Assembly (NCBI RefSeq): GCF_018380615.1
Contig: NZ_JAGYVZ010000032.1
Coordinates: forward strand, 1-45,828
From: Flavobacterium psychroterrae
Lineage (GTDB): Bacteria > Bacteroidota > Bacteroidia > Flavobacteriales > Flavobacteriaceae
DNA: 45,828 nucleotides
Reading direction: 5' to 3'
A program made the position numbers and the translations under genes. This document shows positions 8,862-18,210 of this stretch, piece after piece. How positions within the stretch are numbered: position 1 is the stretch's first letter; each line of letters starts with the position of its first letter. The notes below the pieces were generated by a model. The model worked only from the letters and a program-made list of their open reading frames with translations, was not told where the DNA came from and did not search any database.

Positions 8862-9421
8862 TGAATAAGATTGTCCCCATAAGTCTATTGTTCTTTTTCA
8901 TAGGAACCGTTTCTCTTTTTGCCCAGGTAAAAAAAGACACGGTTTTGGTCGTTAAAGACACTAGCAAATTACAAGAAATAGACCCGCTTACGCCAGCAAA
9001 AGCAGCTTTTTACTCGGCAATACTACCAGGTTTGGGTCAGGCATACAATAAAAAATACTGGAAAATCCCGTTAGTTTACGGAGCAATTGGAACCAGCTTA
9101 TATTTTTATATCGATAACAATAATAAATACCGCGATTATCGCAGAGCTTACAAACGAAGACTTGAAGGCTACAATGATGATGATTATCAGTTTCTGGACG
9201 AAAGCAGACTTGTTGCCGGTCAGAAATTTTATCAGCGAAACAGAGATTTATCTGCTTTGTTTGTGGTGGGTTTTTATGTTTTAAACATTATCGATGCTAA
9301 TGTTGATGCCGCTTTAATTCAGTTTAACGTAAACGAAAGATTATCAATGCGTCCGGAAATTTATCCTAACGATGTAACTTTTCGACCAAACGTAGGACTA
9401 ACTTTTAATTACCAATTTTAA
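8861..9421 (+). CDS. DUF5683 domain protein, envelope
   Basis: A 186-residue protein with GTG start overlapping the parB stop by one base. A signal peptide (about 1-22, ending SLFAQ) precedes the hallmark segment PAKAAFYSAILPGLGQAYNK, a hydrophobic hairpin (IPLVYGAIGTSLYFYI), a charged Tyr/Arg-rich stretch and a second hydrophobic segment around 130-145 (FVVGFYVLNIIDANVDAAL). The family is restricted largely to Bacteroidota and has no known function. Its fixed place between parB and dapB is seen in related genomes as I recall, and the overlap argues for co-translation with parAB. Confidence 0.82.
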   Translation: MNKIVPISLLFFFIGTVSLFAQVKKDTVLVVKDTSKLQEIDPLTPAKAAFYSAILPGLGQAYNKKYWKIPLVYGAIGTSLYFYIDNNNKYRDYRRAYKRRLEGYNDDDYQFLDESRLVAGQKFYQRNRDLSALFVVGFYVLNIIDANVDAALIQFNVNERLSMRPEIYPNDVTFRPNVGLTFNYQF

Positions 9422-9458
9422 ATAGCTCTCGTTATTTAAAAATTTAAATATTTACAAA

Positions 9459-10160
9459 ATGAAAATTGCGCTTTTAGGATACGGAAAAATGGGTAAAGTA
9501 ATTGAACGAATTGCTTTAGAAAGAGGTCATGAAATTGTTTTAAAGAAAGACGAATCCAATACCTTCGACGGACTTTCTACTGCTGATGTTGCAATTGACT
9601 TTAGCGTTCCAACGGCAGCAGTAAGCAACATTTCGAATGCTTTTAATAATAATGTACCTGTAGTTTCTGGAACAACAGGATGGTTAGAGCATTATGACGA
9701 AATGGCTGCACTTTGCAATGAAAAACAAACTGGTTTTATATCAAGTTCAAATTTTAGTTTAGGAGTTAATATTTTCTTCGAATTAAATGAATATCTGGCG
9801 AAGATGATGTCTCAGTTTGACACTTATAAAGTAACGATGGAGGAAATTCATCATACTCAAAAATTAGATGCCCCAAGCGGAACTGCAATTTCTTTAGCAA
9901 AAGGCGTTATCGAAAATAGCAATTATGCAAACTGGACTCTTGAGGAAGCTAAAAATAATGAAATTCATATCGAAGCGAAACGAATTGGAGATGTTCCCGG
10001 AACTCATACCGTAACTTATGAATCAATTGTTGACAGCATCGAATTAAAACATACTGCTCATAATCGCGAAGGTTTTGCTCTTGGAGCTGTAATTGCTGCT
10101 GAATGGCTTGCCGGTAAAAAAGGTATTTACAGCATGAAAGATGTTTTAAACTTAAAATAA
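9459..10160 (+). CDS. dapB: 4-hydroxy-tetrahydrodipicolinate reductase
   Basis: A 233-residue enzyme of the diaminopimelate/lysine pathway, reducing the HTPA-derived dihydrodipicolinate with NAD(P)H in the cytosol. The N-terminal Rossmann motif is LLGYGKMGKVI, followed by SGTTGW and the catalytic/substrate block EIHHTQKLDAPSGTA. The C-terminal part has the usual RIGDVPGTHTVTYES and HTAHNREGFALGAV. It sits in the parAB-DUF5683-dapB-lepB series with 37- and 62-base gaps. Confidence 0.95.
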   Translation: MKIALLGYGKMGKVIERIALERGHEIVLKKDESNTFDGLSTADVAIDFSVPTAAVSNISNAFNNNVPVVSGTTGWLEHYDEMAALCNEKQTGFISSSNFSLGVNIFFELNEYLAKMMSQFDTYKVTMEEIHHTQKLDAPSGTAISLAKGVIENSNYANWTLEEAKNNEIHIEAKRIGDVPGTHTVTYESIVDSIELKHTAHNREGFALGAVIAAEWLAGKKGIYSMKDVLNLK

Positions 10161-10222
10161 CAAAATTAAAAGTCCAAGGTTTTAATCAACAACCTGAAAC
10201 TTGAAACATAAATTAAAAAACT

Positions 10223-11779
10223 ATGACACTATATCTTTGGTTCGTATTTTTCTTAGCCGTACAAATAATTCACTTTCTGGGAACCTGGAAATTGTATAAA
10301 GCAGCAGGAAGAAAAAGTTGGGAAGCTGCAATTCCGGTTTACAATTCAATAGTATTAATGAAAATTATCAGTCGACCAACTTGGTGGACGATATTACTTT
10401 TCATCCCGATTATCAACCTGATTATGTTTCCTGTTGTTTGGGTAGAAACCTTAAGAACGTTTGGAAAAAAATCTACTTTAGATACTTTATTAGGGATCTT
10501 TACTTTCGGATTTTATATCTATTACATCAATTACACGGAGAAATTAGTGTATAATGCAAATAGAGAATTAAGACCGCAAAATAAAACTGCCGATACTATT
10601 AGTTCATTACTTTTTGCTGTTATCGTAGCAACTTTAGTACACACTTATGTTGTGCAACCTTACACAATCCCGACTTCATCGCTTGAAAAATCATTATTAA
10701 TTGGTGACTTTTTATTTGTGAGTAAAGTAAATTACGGTCCCCGCGTACCTATGACAACTGTTGCGTTGCCTATGGTTCACGATACAATTCCGTTTTTAAA
10801 AAGAAAATCATATTTAAGCTGGCCGCAATTGCCTTATTTCAGATTGCCGGCTATAGAAAAAATAAAACGAACAGATATCGTTGTTTTTAACTGGCCAGTT
10901 GATACAGTTCATTATTTTTATGAGCCAAAAGGAAGACCCGGAGTTATTAAACCTATCGATAAAAAATCGAATTACGTAAAAAGATGTGTTGGTATTCCAG
11001 GTGATAGTTTATCTATTGTAGACGGATTTGTTTTTATTAACGGAAAGAAATTAGTTTTACCGGAAAGAGCAAAACCTCAATATACTTATGCAGTAGCTTT
11101 AGACGGAAAAACATCTATTGATTTTGAATCCTTGATGAAAGAGTTGGATATTACTGATGGCGCATATATTAAAGATCAGGAAAAAAGAGATACTATTTAT
11201 TTCAGAGCTTTAACAGAAGCTAGTGCAAACCGCTTAAAAAGCACTCCCGGAATTACTGCTGTAAAAAGAGAAATTGCCAGAGGAAACGACAACTCAATTT
11301 TCCCACATATCAACAAATGGAATCAGGATAATTTTGGCCCTATTTATATTCCTCAAGCAGGTAAAACAGTTGCATTAACAAATGAGTCTTTGCCATTTTA
11401 CAAAGAAATAATCACAAAATACGAAGGGAATACTTTGCAATTAGATGGTTCTCATTTCTTAATCAACGGAAAACAAGCGAACACATACACTTTCAAACAA
11501 GACTATTACTGGATGATGGGAGACAATCGTCACAACTCTGAAGATAGTCGTTATTGGGGTTATGTTCCTGCAGATCACATCGTAGGAAAACCGGTTTTTA
11601 TCTGGATGAGCTGGGACACTAACGGAAAAGGAATTAACAAAATTCGCTGGAACAGAGTTTTCACAACCGTTGATGGTGAAGGACAACCACAATCTTACTT
11701 TAAATACTTCCTGTTTATTCTTGCAGCTTATTTTGTTGGAGAATATTTCTGGAAAAAAAGAAAAGAAAATAAAGCTTAG
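10223..11779 (+). CDS. lepB: Signal peptidase I (long Bacteroidota form)
   Basis: A 518-residue membrane peptidase that cleaves Sec/Tat signal peptides on the outer face of the inner membrane. Hydrophobic segments near 1-20, 55-75 and 85-105 form an N-terminal extension before the true anchor (about 130-148). Box B, YTIPTSSLEKSLLIGDFLFV, holds the nucleophilic Ser; the general-base Lys is in KRCVGIPGDSL; box E is MMGDNRHNSEDSRYWG. A long insertion separates the Ser/Lys core from box E, and a further membrane helix lies near the C-terminus before KKRKENKA. E. coli LepB is about 320 residues, so the extra length is a clade trait. Confidence 0.93.
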   Translation: MTLYLWFVFFLAVQIIHFLGTWKLYKAAGRKSWEAAIPVYNSIVLMKIISRPTWWTILLFIPIINLIMFPVVWVETLRTFGKKSTLDTLLGIFTFGFYIYYINYTEKLVYNANRELRPQNKTADTISSLLFAVIVATLVHTYVVQPYTIPTSSLEKSLLIGDFLFVSKVNYGPRVPMTTVALPMVHDTIPFLKRKSYLSWPQLPYFRLPAIEKIKRTDIVVFNWPVDTVHYFYEPKGRPGVIKPIDKKSNYVKRCVGIPGDSLSIVDGFVFINGKKLVLPERAKPQYTYAVALDGKTSIDFESLMKELDITDGAYIKDQEKRDTIYFRALTEASANRLKSTPGITAVKREIARGNDNSIFPHINKWNQDNFGPIYIPQAGKTVALTNESLPFYKEIITKYEGNTLQLDGSHFLINGKQANTYTFKQDYYWMMGDNRHNSEDSRYWGYVPADHIVGKPVFIWMSWDTNGKGINKIRWNRVFTTVDGEGQPQSYFKYFLFILAAYFVGEYFWKKRKENKA

Positions 11780-11804
11780 AAAAAACGTCAATTCGTTAAA
11801 CTGA

Positions 11805-11848
11805 TAAATCGTTTAATCGTGTCTCAAAAAGTACGGTTAAACGATTTA
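11805..11848. repeat. Intergenic inverted repeat, lepB-WbqC gap
   Basis: taaatcgtttaatcgt (11805-11820) and acggttaaacgattta (11833-11848) are inverted copies matching at 15 of 16 positions around a 12-base spacer. There is no T-run after it, so it is a weak terminator candidate. The same word (tttaatcgttt) recurs in the lipA-GAPDH gap. Confidence 0.55.
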
Positions 11849-11868
11849 CCAATTAAACCAAAATACAA

Positions 11869-12483
11869 ATGAACTCTTTACTACTTCCTACCTATTTTCC
11901 GTCGATTAGCCACTTTGCAGTTATGGCTCAATCTGAAAATATTACTTTTGAAATGGAAGATAATTTTCAGAAACAGACGAACAGAAACCGTACTTATATC
12001 TATAGTCCAAACGGGATTCAGTTATTAAATATTCCGGTCAAACATTCAAAAGCAGCACATCAAAAAACAAAAGATGTTTTAATAGAGAATGATTTTGACT
12101 GGCAAAAACAACACTTTAAATCCTTAGAAGCCGGATATCGAAGTTCGCCTTTTTTTGAGTTTTTTGAAGATGATATTCGTCCTGTTTTCGAAAAAGAATA
12201 TACCTATCTGATGGATTTAAATATGGAAGTTTTAGATATTACGACAAAGTGTTTAAGAATGAAATTAGACTTTGCAAAAACGACCGAGTATTTTGTTGAA
12301 ACAGAAAACGTAACTGACTTTAGATTTCTTGCAAACGGAAAAAAAGACCCAAATACATTCGAAAAATATACTCAGGTTTTTGATGACAAACACGGATTTA
12401 TCAACAATTTAAGTGTTCTGGATTTACTTTTTAATGAAGGTAAATTTGCTATGGATTATTTAAAAAGCCAAAAAATAGTTTAA
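11869..12483 (+). CDS. WbqC family protein
   Basis: A 204-residue protein matching the WbqC-like family: LLPTYFPSISHFAVM near the N-terminus, NRTYIYSPNGIQLLNIPVKH, then EAGYRSSPFFEFFEDDI and a helical C-terminal half. WbqC proteins occur in some O-antigen or sugar clusters but no activity is established; in Flavobacteriia the gene typically follows lepB. No signal peptide or membrane segment is seen, so it should be cytosolic. Confidence 0.82.
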   Translation: MNSLLLPTYFPSISHFAVMAQSENITFEMEDNFQKQTNRNRTYIYSPNGIQLLNIPVKHSKAAHQKTKDVLIENDFDWQKQHFKSLEAGYRSSPFFEFFEDDIRPVFEKEYTYLMDLNMEVLDITTKCLRMKLDFAKTTEYFVETENVTDFRFLANGKKDPNTFEKYTQVFDDKHGFINNLSVLDLLFNEGKFAMDYLKSQKIV

Positions 12484-12526
12484 TCTATTTATACTGAATA
12501 AAACCTGTAGAGAGAAAAAAAATTAT

Positions 12527-12656
12527 CACAGAGAACGCAAAGTATCTTAAATATGCATAAGTTTAGTAAAAAACAAAGTTCACAAAGCTTTGTGTACTTG
12601 GATTGTTTAAACGCACTTAAATCTTAGTGAACTCAGCGAAAACCTTTGCTTTCTCT
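12527..12656. repeat. Imperfect intergenic inverted repeat (gcaaag words)
   Basis: The space between WbqC and the convergent EEP gene holds cacagagaacgcaaagtat (12527-12545) and a diverged inverted copy around 12640-12660 (cctttgctttctctgcgtt). A second small palindromic word acaaagctttgtg lies in the middle (about 12592-12604). It belongs to the same style of element as those at 23375, 30234 and 39951. Confidence 0.5.
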
Positions 12657-12766
12657 GCGTTAAAAAACAATTGGGAAATATAAAATTTTAACGTTCTCAC
12701 ATTTAGGATGATTCTTTATACTTTCTAAAAAATTAAAATTTTGGAATTTGGACTTTTAAAAAAACT

Positions 12767-13813
12767 TTATTCCATCGAAAGTCTTGCCATTATAGGATAG
12801 TGATCTGAGTTTTCAAAATCAGAAAAGCTTTCAAATTGTTTGACTTTCATTTTACTGTCGGTAAAAATATAATCAATTCTGGCAGGATAATAACGGAACT
12901 TATAAGTTGCTCCAAAACCTTCTCCCGCTTCTTCAAACGCATCTTTTTGTTTTCCTTTTATGCTTCGGTAAACGTAGGAGAACGGACTATTATTCATATC
13001 TCCACAAATGATAAAAGGTGTTTTACATTTTTTAATATTCTCCTTAAAAATTTCTGCCTGTTCTTGCTGCTGCCTGAATCCTTTACTAATTCTGCCGTAA
13101 ATTAGTTGTCCCTTTTCCTGATTTACATTATCGATATTATTAGATATATCACTCACATCAGGTGAAATCTTAATAGACTGCAAGTGCATATTATAGACGC
13201 GAATTACATCTTTACCGCGTTTTATATCGGCATAAATAACATTATTATCTGATTTTGGAAAAATAATATTGCCTTCGAAAATAATAGGAAACTTTGAAAA
13301 AATTGCCTGACCGGTTTTAATCTGATTTCCATCAATAAAAATATAACGGTGCGGATATACTTTTAAATCGATATTAGCAGAACTTGAGTATTCCTGAATA
13401 CAAAGAATATCAGGATCTTGTTCATCGATAAACGTTTTTATATTCTCTGGAATATCATCACGATCCAGCCATTTGAAAACATTAAACAGCCGTACATTAT
13501 AACTCATTATAGAGAAATCTTTTTCGTCTTTGATGTATTCTTTGGCGGAAAATTTATAAAACTTACTAATAAAGGTAATTCCTGTTAACAAAACCAAACC
13601 GGATAAAATAAGGCGTTTTTTAAACTGAATTCCCCAGTAAACGAAGAACAACCCGTTCAACACAAAAAAAGCCGGCATAAACAGCGTCAGCACCGATAAA
13701 AGCGGAAAGCTTCTAGGTGCTAAGAAAGGCAGAATATAAATACTAAATGTCACAACAGTAAGTACTATATTCAAAAAGAACATTATTTTATTAAACCACG
13801 AAAGGTTTTTCAT
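12767..13813 (-). CDS. Membrane-anchored endonuclease/exonuclease/phosphatase family protein
   Basis: A 348-residue protein. Three N-terminal hydrophobic segments (about 8-30, 36-58, 68-85) are followed by an EEP-fold domain from about 98. Metal and active-site motifs are in order: MSYNVRLFN, ILCIQEYS (catalytic Glu), VYNMHLQS, CGDMNNSPFSYVYR, RIDYIFTDS and SDHYPIMA. The fold covers DNases, inositol phosphatases and sphingomyelinases, and substrate cannot be deduced. It is the last gene of a minus-strand run with the two rhomboids and mutL, 18 bases from the next start. Confidence 0.88.
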   Translation of the reverse strand: MKNLSWFNKIMFFLNIVLTVVTFSIYILPFLAPRSFPLLSVLTLFMPAFFVLNGLFFVYWGIQFKKRLILSGLVLLTGITFISKFYKFSAKEYIKDEKDFSIMSYNVRLFNVFKWLDRDDIPENIKTFIDEQDPDILCIQEYSSSANIDLKVYPHRYIFIDGNQIKTGQAIFSKFPIIFEGNIIFPKSDNNVIYADIKRGKDVIRVYNMHLQSIKISPDVSDISNNIDNVNQEKGQLIYGRISKGFRQQQEQAEIFKENIKKCKTPFIICGDMNNSPFSYVYRSIKGKQKDAFEEAGEGFGATYKFRYYPARIDYIFTDSKMKVKQFESFSDFENSDHYPIMARLSME

Positions 13814-13831
13814 ATTTTCTTGCTAAAAGGA

Positions 13832-14695
13832 TTATTTTCCAGCTTTAAATAAAAACTCTTTTTCTTCTTTTGTCAGACAATCATAACCGGACTGGCTAAT
13901 TTTATCTAAAATTTCATCTATTTGTTGTTGCGTTTTATCTTTCGTAACAATTCTTGATGTAACTTTTTCTGTAGGTTTTTTGTAATTCTTATGAACTTTT
14001 GTGAAGGGGGTCGTAGGGGATTTTCTAAAAAGATTGGTAAAGAAATCTAATGTTTTAGATATTACGATACTTAAATCTGTTCCGTTTTGAAGCAATTTTA
14101 TAAATATAAATCCAAAAAATGCTCCGGCTAAATGTGATATATGTCCGCCAGTATTATCTAAACGGAACTGCATTAAATCAAGAACCAGAATTACTGCTGT
14201 AATATGCCAAAGTTTAACATTACCAATAAGTAATAAACGCACATTCATTAATGGCTGATAGGTTGTTACGGCAACTAAAATTGCCATGATTGCAGCCGAA
14301 GCTCCAACAATAGATCCTGCAACATTTAAAAAATAAAAACTCAATGAAAAAACAACACCGGAAAAAACAGCACTTAAAATGTACAATCCCAAATATTGTT
14401 TTTGAGTAAAAAAGGTCATGAATAAATTGCTGGCAAAATTCAAAACCATCATATTAAACAGTAAATGTAAAAATGTAGCATGAAAAAATGCATAAGTCAA
14501 AAATGTCCATGGTTTAAACATAAACACATTTGGATCTGATGATAATGCAAGCCAGTTTGGATACGCAAAACCACCTCCGGAATATTGATAGAAGAATGCT
14601 AAAGAAATCAGGAAACAAGCAATGTTCCAATAAATAACACGCATTGCAATACCGCCTAATTTATATTGTAGTTTTAAATCATCAAGAATATTCAT
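13832..14695 (-). CDS. Rhomboid family intramembrane serine protease (distal copy)
   Basis: A 287-residue polytopic protein: six-helix rhomboid core to about residue 205, then a basic cytosolic tail to 287. The WTFLTYAFFHATFLHLLFNM loop and second-helix His/Asn are present. The nucleophile motif reads GASAAIMAIL rather than the usual GxSG, and the His partner is in HISHLAGAFFGF, so the Ser/His dyad is intact. The soluble tail contains KEEKEFLFKAG. It is tandem with a second rhomboid 43 bases away, in the mutL operon. Substrate is unknown. Confidence 0.88.
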   Translation of the reverse strand: MNILDDLKLQYKLGGIAMRVIYWNIACFLISLAFFYQYSGGGFAYPNWLALSSDPNVFMFKPWTFLTYAFFHATFLHLLFNMMVLNFASNLFMTFFTQKQYLGLYILSAVFSGVVFSLSFYFLNVAGSIVGASAAIMAILVAVTTYQPLMNVRLLLIGNVKLWHITAVILVLDLMQFRLDNTGGHISHLAGAFFGFIFIKLLQNGTDLSIVISKTLDFFTNLFRKSPTTPFTKVHKNYKKPTEKVTSRIVTKDKTQQQIDEILDKISQSGYDCLTKEEKEFLFKAGK

Positions 14696-14738
14696 AAAAG
14701 CTTCTTTTGGTTTTTATTTGCGCTATTAAAATTAGAAA

Positions 14739-15488
14739 TTAATTCCAACGATTACTATTAAACTGATTCTTTTTCCAATACCACATAATTAAAAATCCGG
14801 TTAAAGCTCCGCCAACGTGTGCAAAATGAGCAATTCCCGTTCCCCCACTTCCAAACAAAGAGCTTCCTCTAAATCCTAAAAACAAATCAATTGCTAAAAT
14901 TCCGGGAACAAAATATTTAGCTTTGATAGGAATAGGAATAAACATAAGAGCTAATTCAGCATTAGGAAACATAAATGCAAAAGCAGTTAACAAACCATAA
15001 ATAGCGCCTGAAGCTCCTACAACTGTACCGATATAAGAATCAGTAAAACTTGCAAATTGCGAAACCGAAACTAAATCCTGCCATCTTGTATCTATTTTAC
15101 CTTCGCTTAAAAGTTTCAAAATCTCATCTTTTTGATATCCATTAGTCATTAAAACATTCATTGTATCATGAAAAGAGTAATAATTTACTGCTGTATGTAA
15201 TAATGCCGCTCCCAAACCACATGAAATATAAAAAAATAAAAACTTTTTACCTCCCCAAAAATGTTCTAAGGCAGAACCAAAAGAAACCATCGCAATCATA
15301 TTGAAAGCAATATGCATAATACCGCCATGCATAAACATATGTGTAATAGGCTGCCACGCTTTGAAACTTGGATTTTCCGGAAAAAACATAGCAAAATATT
15401 CATAAGAAACCGGAACTAATTGAGAACCAATAAAAAATATGATATTAATTATCAATAATTGTTTTACTACGGGAGTCATATTCATCAT
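14739..15488 (-). CDS. Rhomboid family intramembrane serine protease (mutL-proximal copy)
   Basis: A 249-residue rhomboid. The N-terminal helix is VVKQLLIINIIFFIGSQLV; the loop/helix 2 segment is PITHMFMHGGIMHIAFNM; the nucleophile motif is GASGAIYGLLTAF; and the histidine helix is HFAHVGGALTGF. A long loop (about 115-145) separates helices 3 and 4. Its start overlaps the mutL stop by four bases (15485-15488), so it is translationally coupled to mutL. This copy has the canonical GxSG, unlike its neighbour. Confidence 0.9.
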   Translation of the reverse strand: MMNMTPVVKQLLIINIIFFIGSQLVPVSYEYFAMFFPENPSFKAWQPITHMFMHGGIMHIAFNMIAMVSFGSALEHFWGGKKFLFFYISCGLGAALLHTAVNYYSFHDTMNVLMTNGYQKDEILKLLSEGKIDTRWQDLVSVSQFASFTDSYIGTVVGASGAIYGLLTAFAFMFPNAELALMFIPIPIKAKYFVPGILAIDLFLGFRGSSLFGSGGTGIAHFAHVGGALTGFLIMWYWKKNQFNSNRWN

Positions 15489-17392
15489 AAGGCAAACTTT
15501 TTATCTATATCTTCCACACGCATTGTGATGAAAGTTGGTTTTTGAAAAGGTGAAATATTTGGATCTTTACAAGCAAACAAACCGTTTACCAGATTATCTT
15601 GTTCTTTTTCGGTTAAATAAGATCCTGTTTTAACTGCTAAACTTTTCGCCATTGATTTGGCAATAGTATCATTTTGACTGTAACTGCTTGCGGGAATTCC
15701 GTCTTGCAAATCGCTTAGTAATTGTTCAATTACCATTGAAACTTCGCTTTCGGTAATATTTACAGGAATTCCGGAAATGACGATATGATCTGTTTGCGCA
15801 TCTTCAAAAACAAAGCCTGTAGTTTCCAGAGAGGGTTTTAATTCTTCGATTAAGATCATTTCATCTGAAGAATAAAATAAATTCAACGGAAACAACAATT
15901 GCTGACTTGAAGCCTGATTTACAGTCATATTCAATAAAAATTGCTCGTATAAAATACGTTGGTGCGCACGTTGCTGATCAACGATTACCATTCCGGATTT
16001 TATTGGCGATACAATGTATTTTTTATGAATTTGATACGTTCCCTGACTTGCCTGCTCAATTTCATTATCATTAAACAATGACGAAGTTACTTCTTCCTCA
16101 TTTTCGAATGTAAAAGGTGAACTTTCTATAGTATCGGTTTCTAAACCTACATATAAACTTTCCCACGTTGCCGTTGGTTCTACTCTTTTATTATATCCCG
16201 AATAAGAACCTGAACCCGATCCGGAACTGTAAACAGAACCTGATCCTGAACCTGATTTAGAATAATGCTGATTAGTTTTATCATCCGTAAACGGATTAAA
16301 AGTTCCATCAACCTGAATTGTAGGCGTTTCACCTTCTAAATCTTTATAATGATAAGGCGTATCTAAATTAGCATCACGATCAAAATCAAGAACAGGCGAC
16401 ACATTAAATTGCCCTAAACTATGTTTGATCGATGCTCTCAAAATAGCGTATAAAGCTTGTTCATCATCAAACTTAATTTCTGTTTTAGTGGGATGAATGT
16501 TGATATCGATTGTATTAGGCGGAACTTGTAGATACAGGAAATAACTTGGTTGCGAACCATCTTTCAAAAGTCCGTCGTAAGCCGCCATTACAGCGTGATG
16601 CAAATAACCGCTTTTAATGAAACGATCATTTACAAAAAAGAATTGTTCTCCTCTGTTTTTCTTTGCAAATTCGGGTTTTGAGACAAATCCCTGAATATTG
16701 ATAATCTCTGTATCTTCGTTAACAGGCACTAATTTTTCATTAGTTTTACCGGACATAATCCCAACAATACGCTGGCGATAACCTGCTGCCGGCAAATTAT
16801 ACATTTCGCTTCCGTTATGATAAAAAGTAAAATGAATGTTGGGGTGCGCCAATGCTACACGCTGAAACTCATCCATAACATGACGAAATTCAACCGTATC
16901 TGATTTTAAGAAGTTACGACGCGCCGGAATATTGAAAAATAAATTTTTAACAGCAAATGACGTTCCTTTTGGTAAAACTGCGACTTCCTGCGAAACAAAT
17001 TTACTTCCTTCAATTATAATATGTGTTCCAAGTTCTTCCTGATCCTGCTTGGTTTTCATTTCCATGTGTGCAATCGCCGCGATAGAAGCCAGTGCTTCAC
17101 CACGAAAACCTTTTGTGCATAAGGAGAATAAATCTTCCGCCTGACGAATTTTAGAAGTCGCGTGACGTTCAAAACACAAACGCGCATCGGTCACGCTCAT
17201 TCCTGAACCATTATCGATAACCTGAACTAATGATTTTCCTGCATCTTTAATAATCAATTTAATGTCAGTTGCTTTTGCATCAACAGCATTTTCTAACAGC
17301 TCTTTTACAACTGAAGCAGGTCTTTGAACCACTTCTCCAGCGGCAATTTGGTTAGCAACGTGATCAGGAAGTAATTGAATAATACTGGACAT
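15485..17392 (-). CDS. mutL: DNA mismatch repair protein MutL
   Basis: A 635-residue protein. The GHKL ATPase half is complete: NQIAAGEVVQRPASVVKELL, ENAVDAKAT, DNGSGM, HATSKI and GFRGEALASIAAI. A flexible linker carries a Ser-Gly repeat (about 16195-16260). The C-terminal dimerisation domain (451-635) aligns with endonuclease-type MutL, but the motif normally DQHAx2Ex4E reads DQQRAHQRILYE (472-483), the ACxxAxK-like motif reads AKSLAVK, and CPHGRP reads SPFQKP (614-619). The metal-dependent nicking activity is therefore probably lost. It heads a four-gene minus-strand operon. Confidence 0.95.
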   Translation of the reverse strand: MSSIIQLLPDHVANQIAAGEVVQRPASVVKELLENAVDAKATDIKLIIKDAGKSLVQVIDNGSGMSVTDARLCFERHATSKIRQAEDLFSLCTKGFRGEALASIAAIAHMEMKTKQDQEELGTHIIIEGSKFVSQEVAVLPKGTSFAVKNLFFNIPARRNFLKSDTVEFRHVMDEFQRVALAHPNIHFTFYHNGSEMYNLPAAGYRQRIVGIMSGKTNEKLVPVNEDTEIINIQGFVSKPEFAKKNRGEQFFFVNDRFIKSGYLHHAVMAAYDGLLKDGSQPSYFLYLQVPPNTIDINIHPTKTEIKFDDEQALYAILRASIKHSLGQFNVSPVLDFDRDANLDTPYHYKDLEGETPTIQVDGTFNPFTDDKTNQHYSKSGSGSGSVYSSGSGSGSYSGYNKRVEPTATWESLYVGLETDTIESSPFTFENEEEVTSSLFNDNEIEQASQGTYQIHKKYIVSPIKSGMVIVDQQRAHQRILYEQFLLNMTVNQASSQQLLFPLNLFYSSDEMILIEELKPSLETTGFVFEDAQTDHIVISGIPVNITESEVSMVIEQLLSDLQDGIPASSYSQNDTIAKSMAKSLAVKTGSYLTEKEQDNLVNGLFACKDPNISPFQKPTFITMRVEDIDKKFAL

Positions 17393-17500
17393 TAAGAAAA
17401 AAAGGTTTAAAGGTTAAGGTTTAAAATTTTGAAACCAAGAAGCACAAATTTAATGAATTTCTCTTGGCTTTTAGAATAAGTGACATCATAAAAAAAACAA

Positions 17501-17534
17501 AAAACCTATACTATTTTTACACAGTATAGGTTTT
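17501..17534 (-). terminator. Terminator downstream of ribH
   Basis: A perfect 12-bp stem, aaaacctatact (17501-17512) with agtataggtttt (17523-17534), ten-base loop. On the minus strand it is followed by a T-rich tract, so it ends ribH transcription 22 bases past the stop and insulates mutL from it. Confidence 0.75.
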
Positions 17535-17556
17535 AGCATTTTAAAACAAATGTGTT

Positions 17557-18129
17557 TTATTCTTTCTCGATCTTTATTAGTGTTTCTTCAATTTGAATTG
17601 CTCCAGAAGACAACAAAGGTTGATTAAATGGGTGCGACATTGAAGCTTGCTGGCGAATATATGCCATTTTGATAGCAGCAATTGCAGCTTCAGTTCCTTT
17701 GTTTCCGTGAATTCCTCCACTTCTGTCAATGGACTGTTGGATATTATTATCTGTTAAGACACAAAAAATAACCGGAATATCAGTTTGAACATTCAAATCT
17801 TTAATTCCCTGTGTTACGCCTTCGCACACAAAATCAAAATGCTTGGTTTGTCCCTGGATTACACATCCAATTACAATAACCGCATCTACATTTTGCGTTT
17901 GCAGCATTTTTTTTGCACCATAGATCAGCTCAAAACTTCCGGGAACATTCCAGCGGATAATTTGTCGGGCAGGAACTTCATTATCAATCAATGCTTCAAA
18001 AGCACCATTGTAAAGTCCTTCAGTTATAGTTTCATTCCACTCAGAAACAACAATCCCAAATCGAAAGTCTTTCGCATTTGGGATCGTGTTTTTATCGTAT
18101 TCTGATAAATTTTTATTTTCGGTAGCCAT
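17557..18129 (-). CDS. ribH: 6,7-dimethyl-8-ribityllumazine synthase
   Basis: A 190-residue enzyme joining 5-amino-6-ribitylaminouracil with dihydroxybutanone phosphate in riboflavin synthesis. Signature segments: FGIVVSEWNETITEGLYNGA, WNVPGSFELIYGAKKM, VIGCVIQGQTKHFDFVCEGV (with the catalytic His) and PVIFCVLTDNNIQQSIDRSG. It is longer than the usual ~155 residues because of an N-terminal 18-residue lead and a C-terminal tail of about 25. An 82-base gap of word-like AT-rich repeats separates it from the TPR gene upstream. No FMN riboswitch is seen. Confidence 0.95.
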   Translation of the reverse strand: MATENKNLSEYDKNTIPNAKDFRFGIVVSEWNETITEGLYNGAFEALIDNEVPARQIIRWNVPGSFELIYGAKKMLQTQNVDAVIVIGCVIQGQTKHFDFVCEGVTQGIKDLNVQTDIPVIFCVLTDNNIQQSIDRSGGIHGNKGTEAAIAAIKMAYIRQQASMSHPFNQPLLSSGAIQIEETLIKIEKE

Positions 18130-18210
18130 CTGTAATATTTTTGATTTTTGATTTCAGAACTTAGATTCTTAAATACAAATCTACAATCTTAAATCTAAAG
18201 TCTAAAATTT

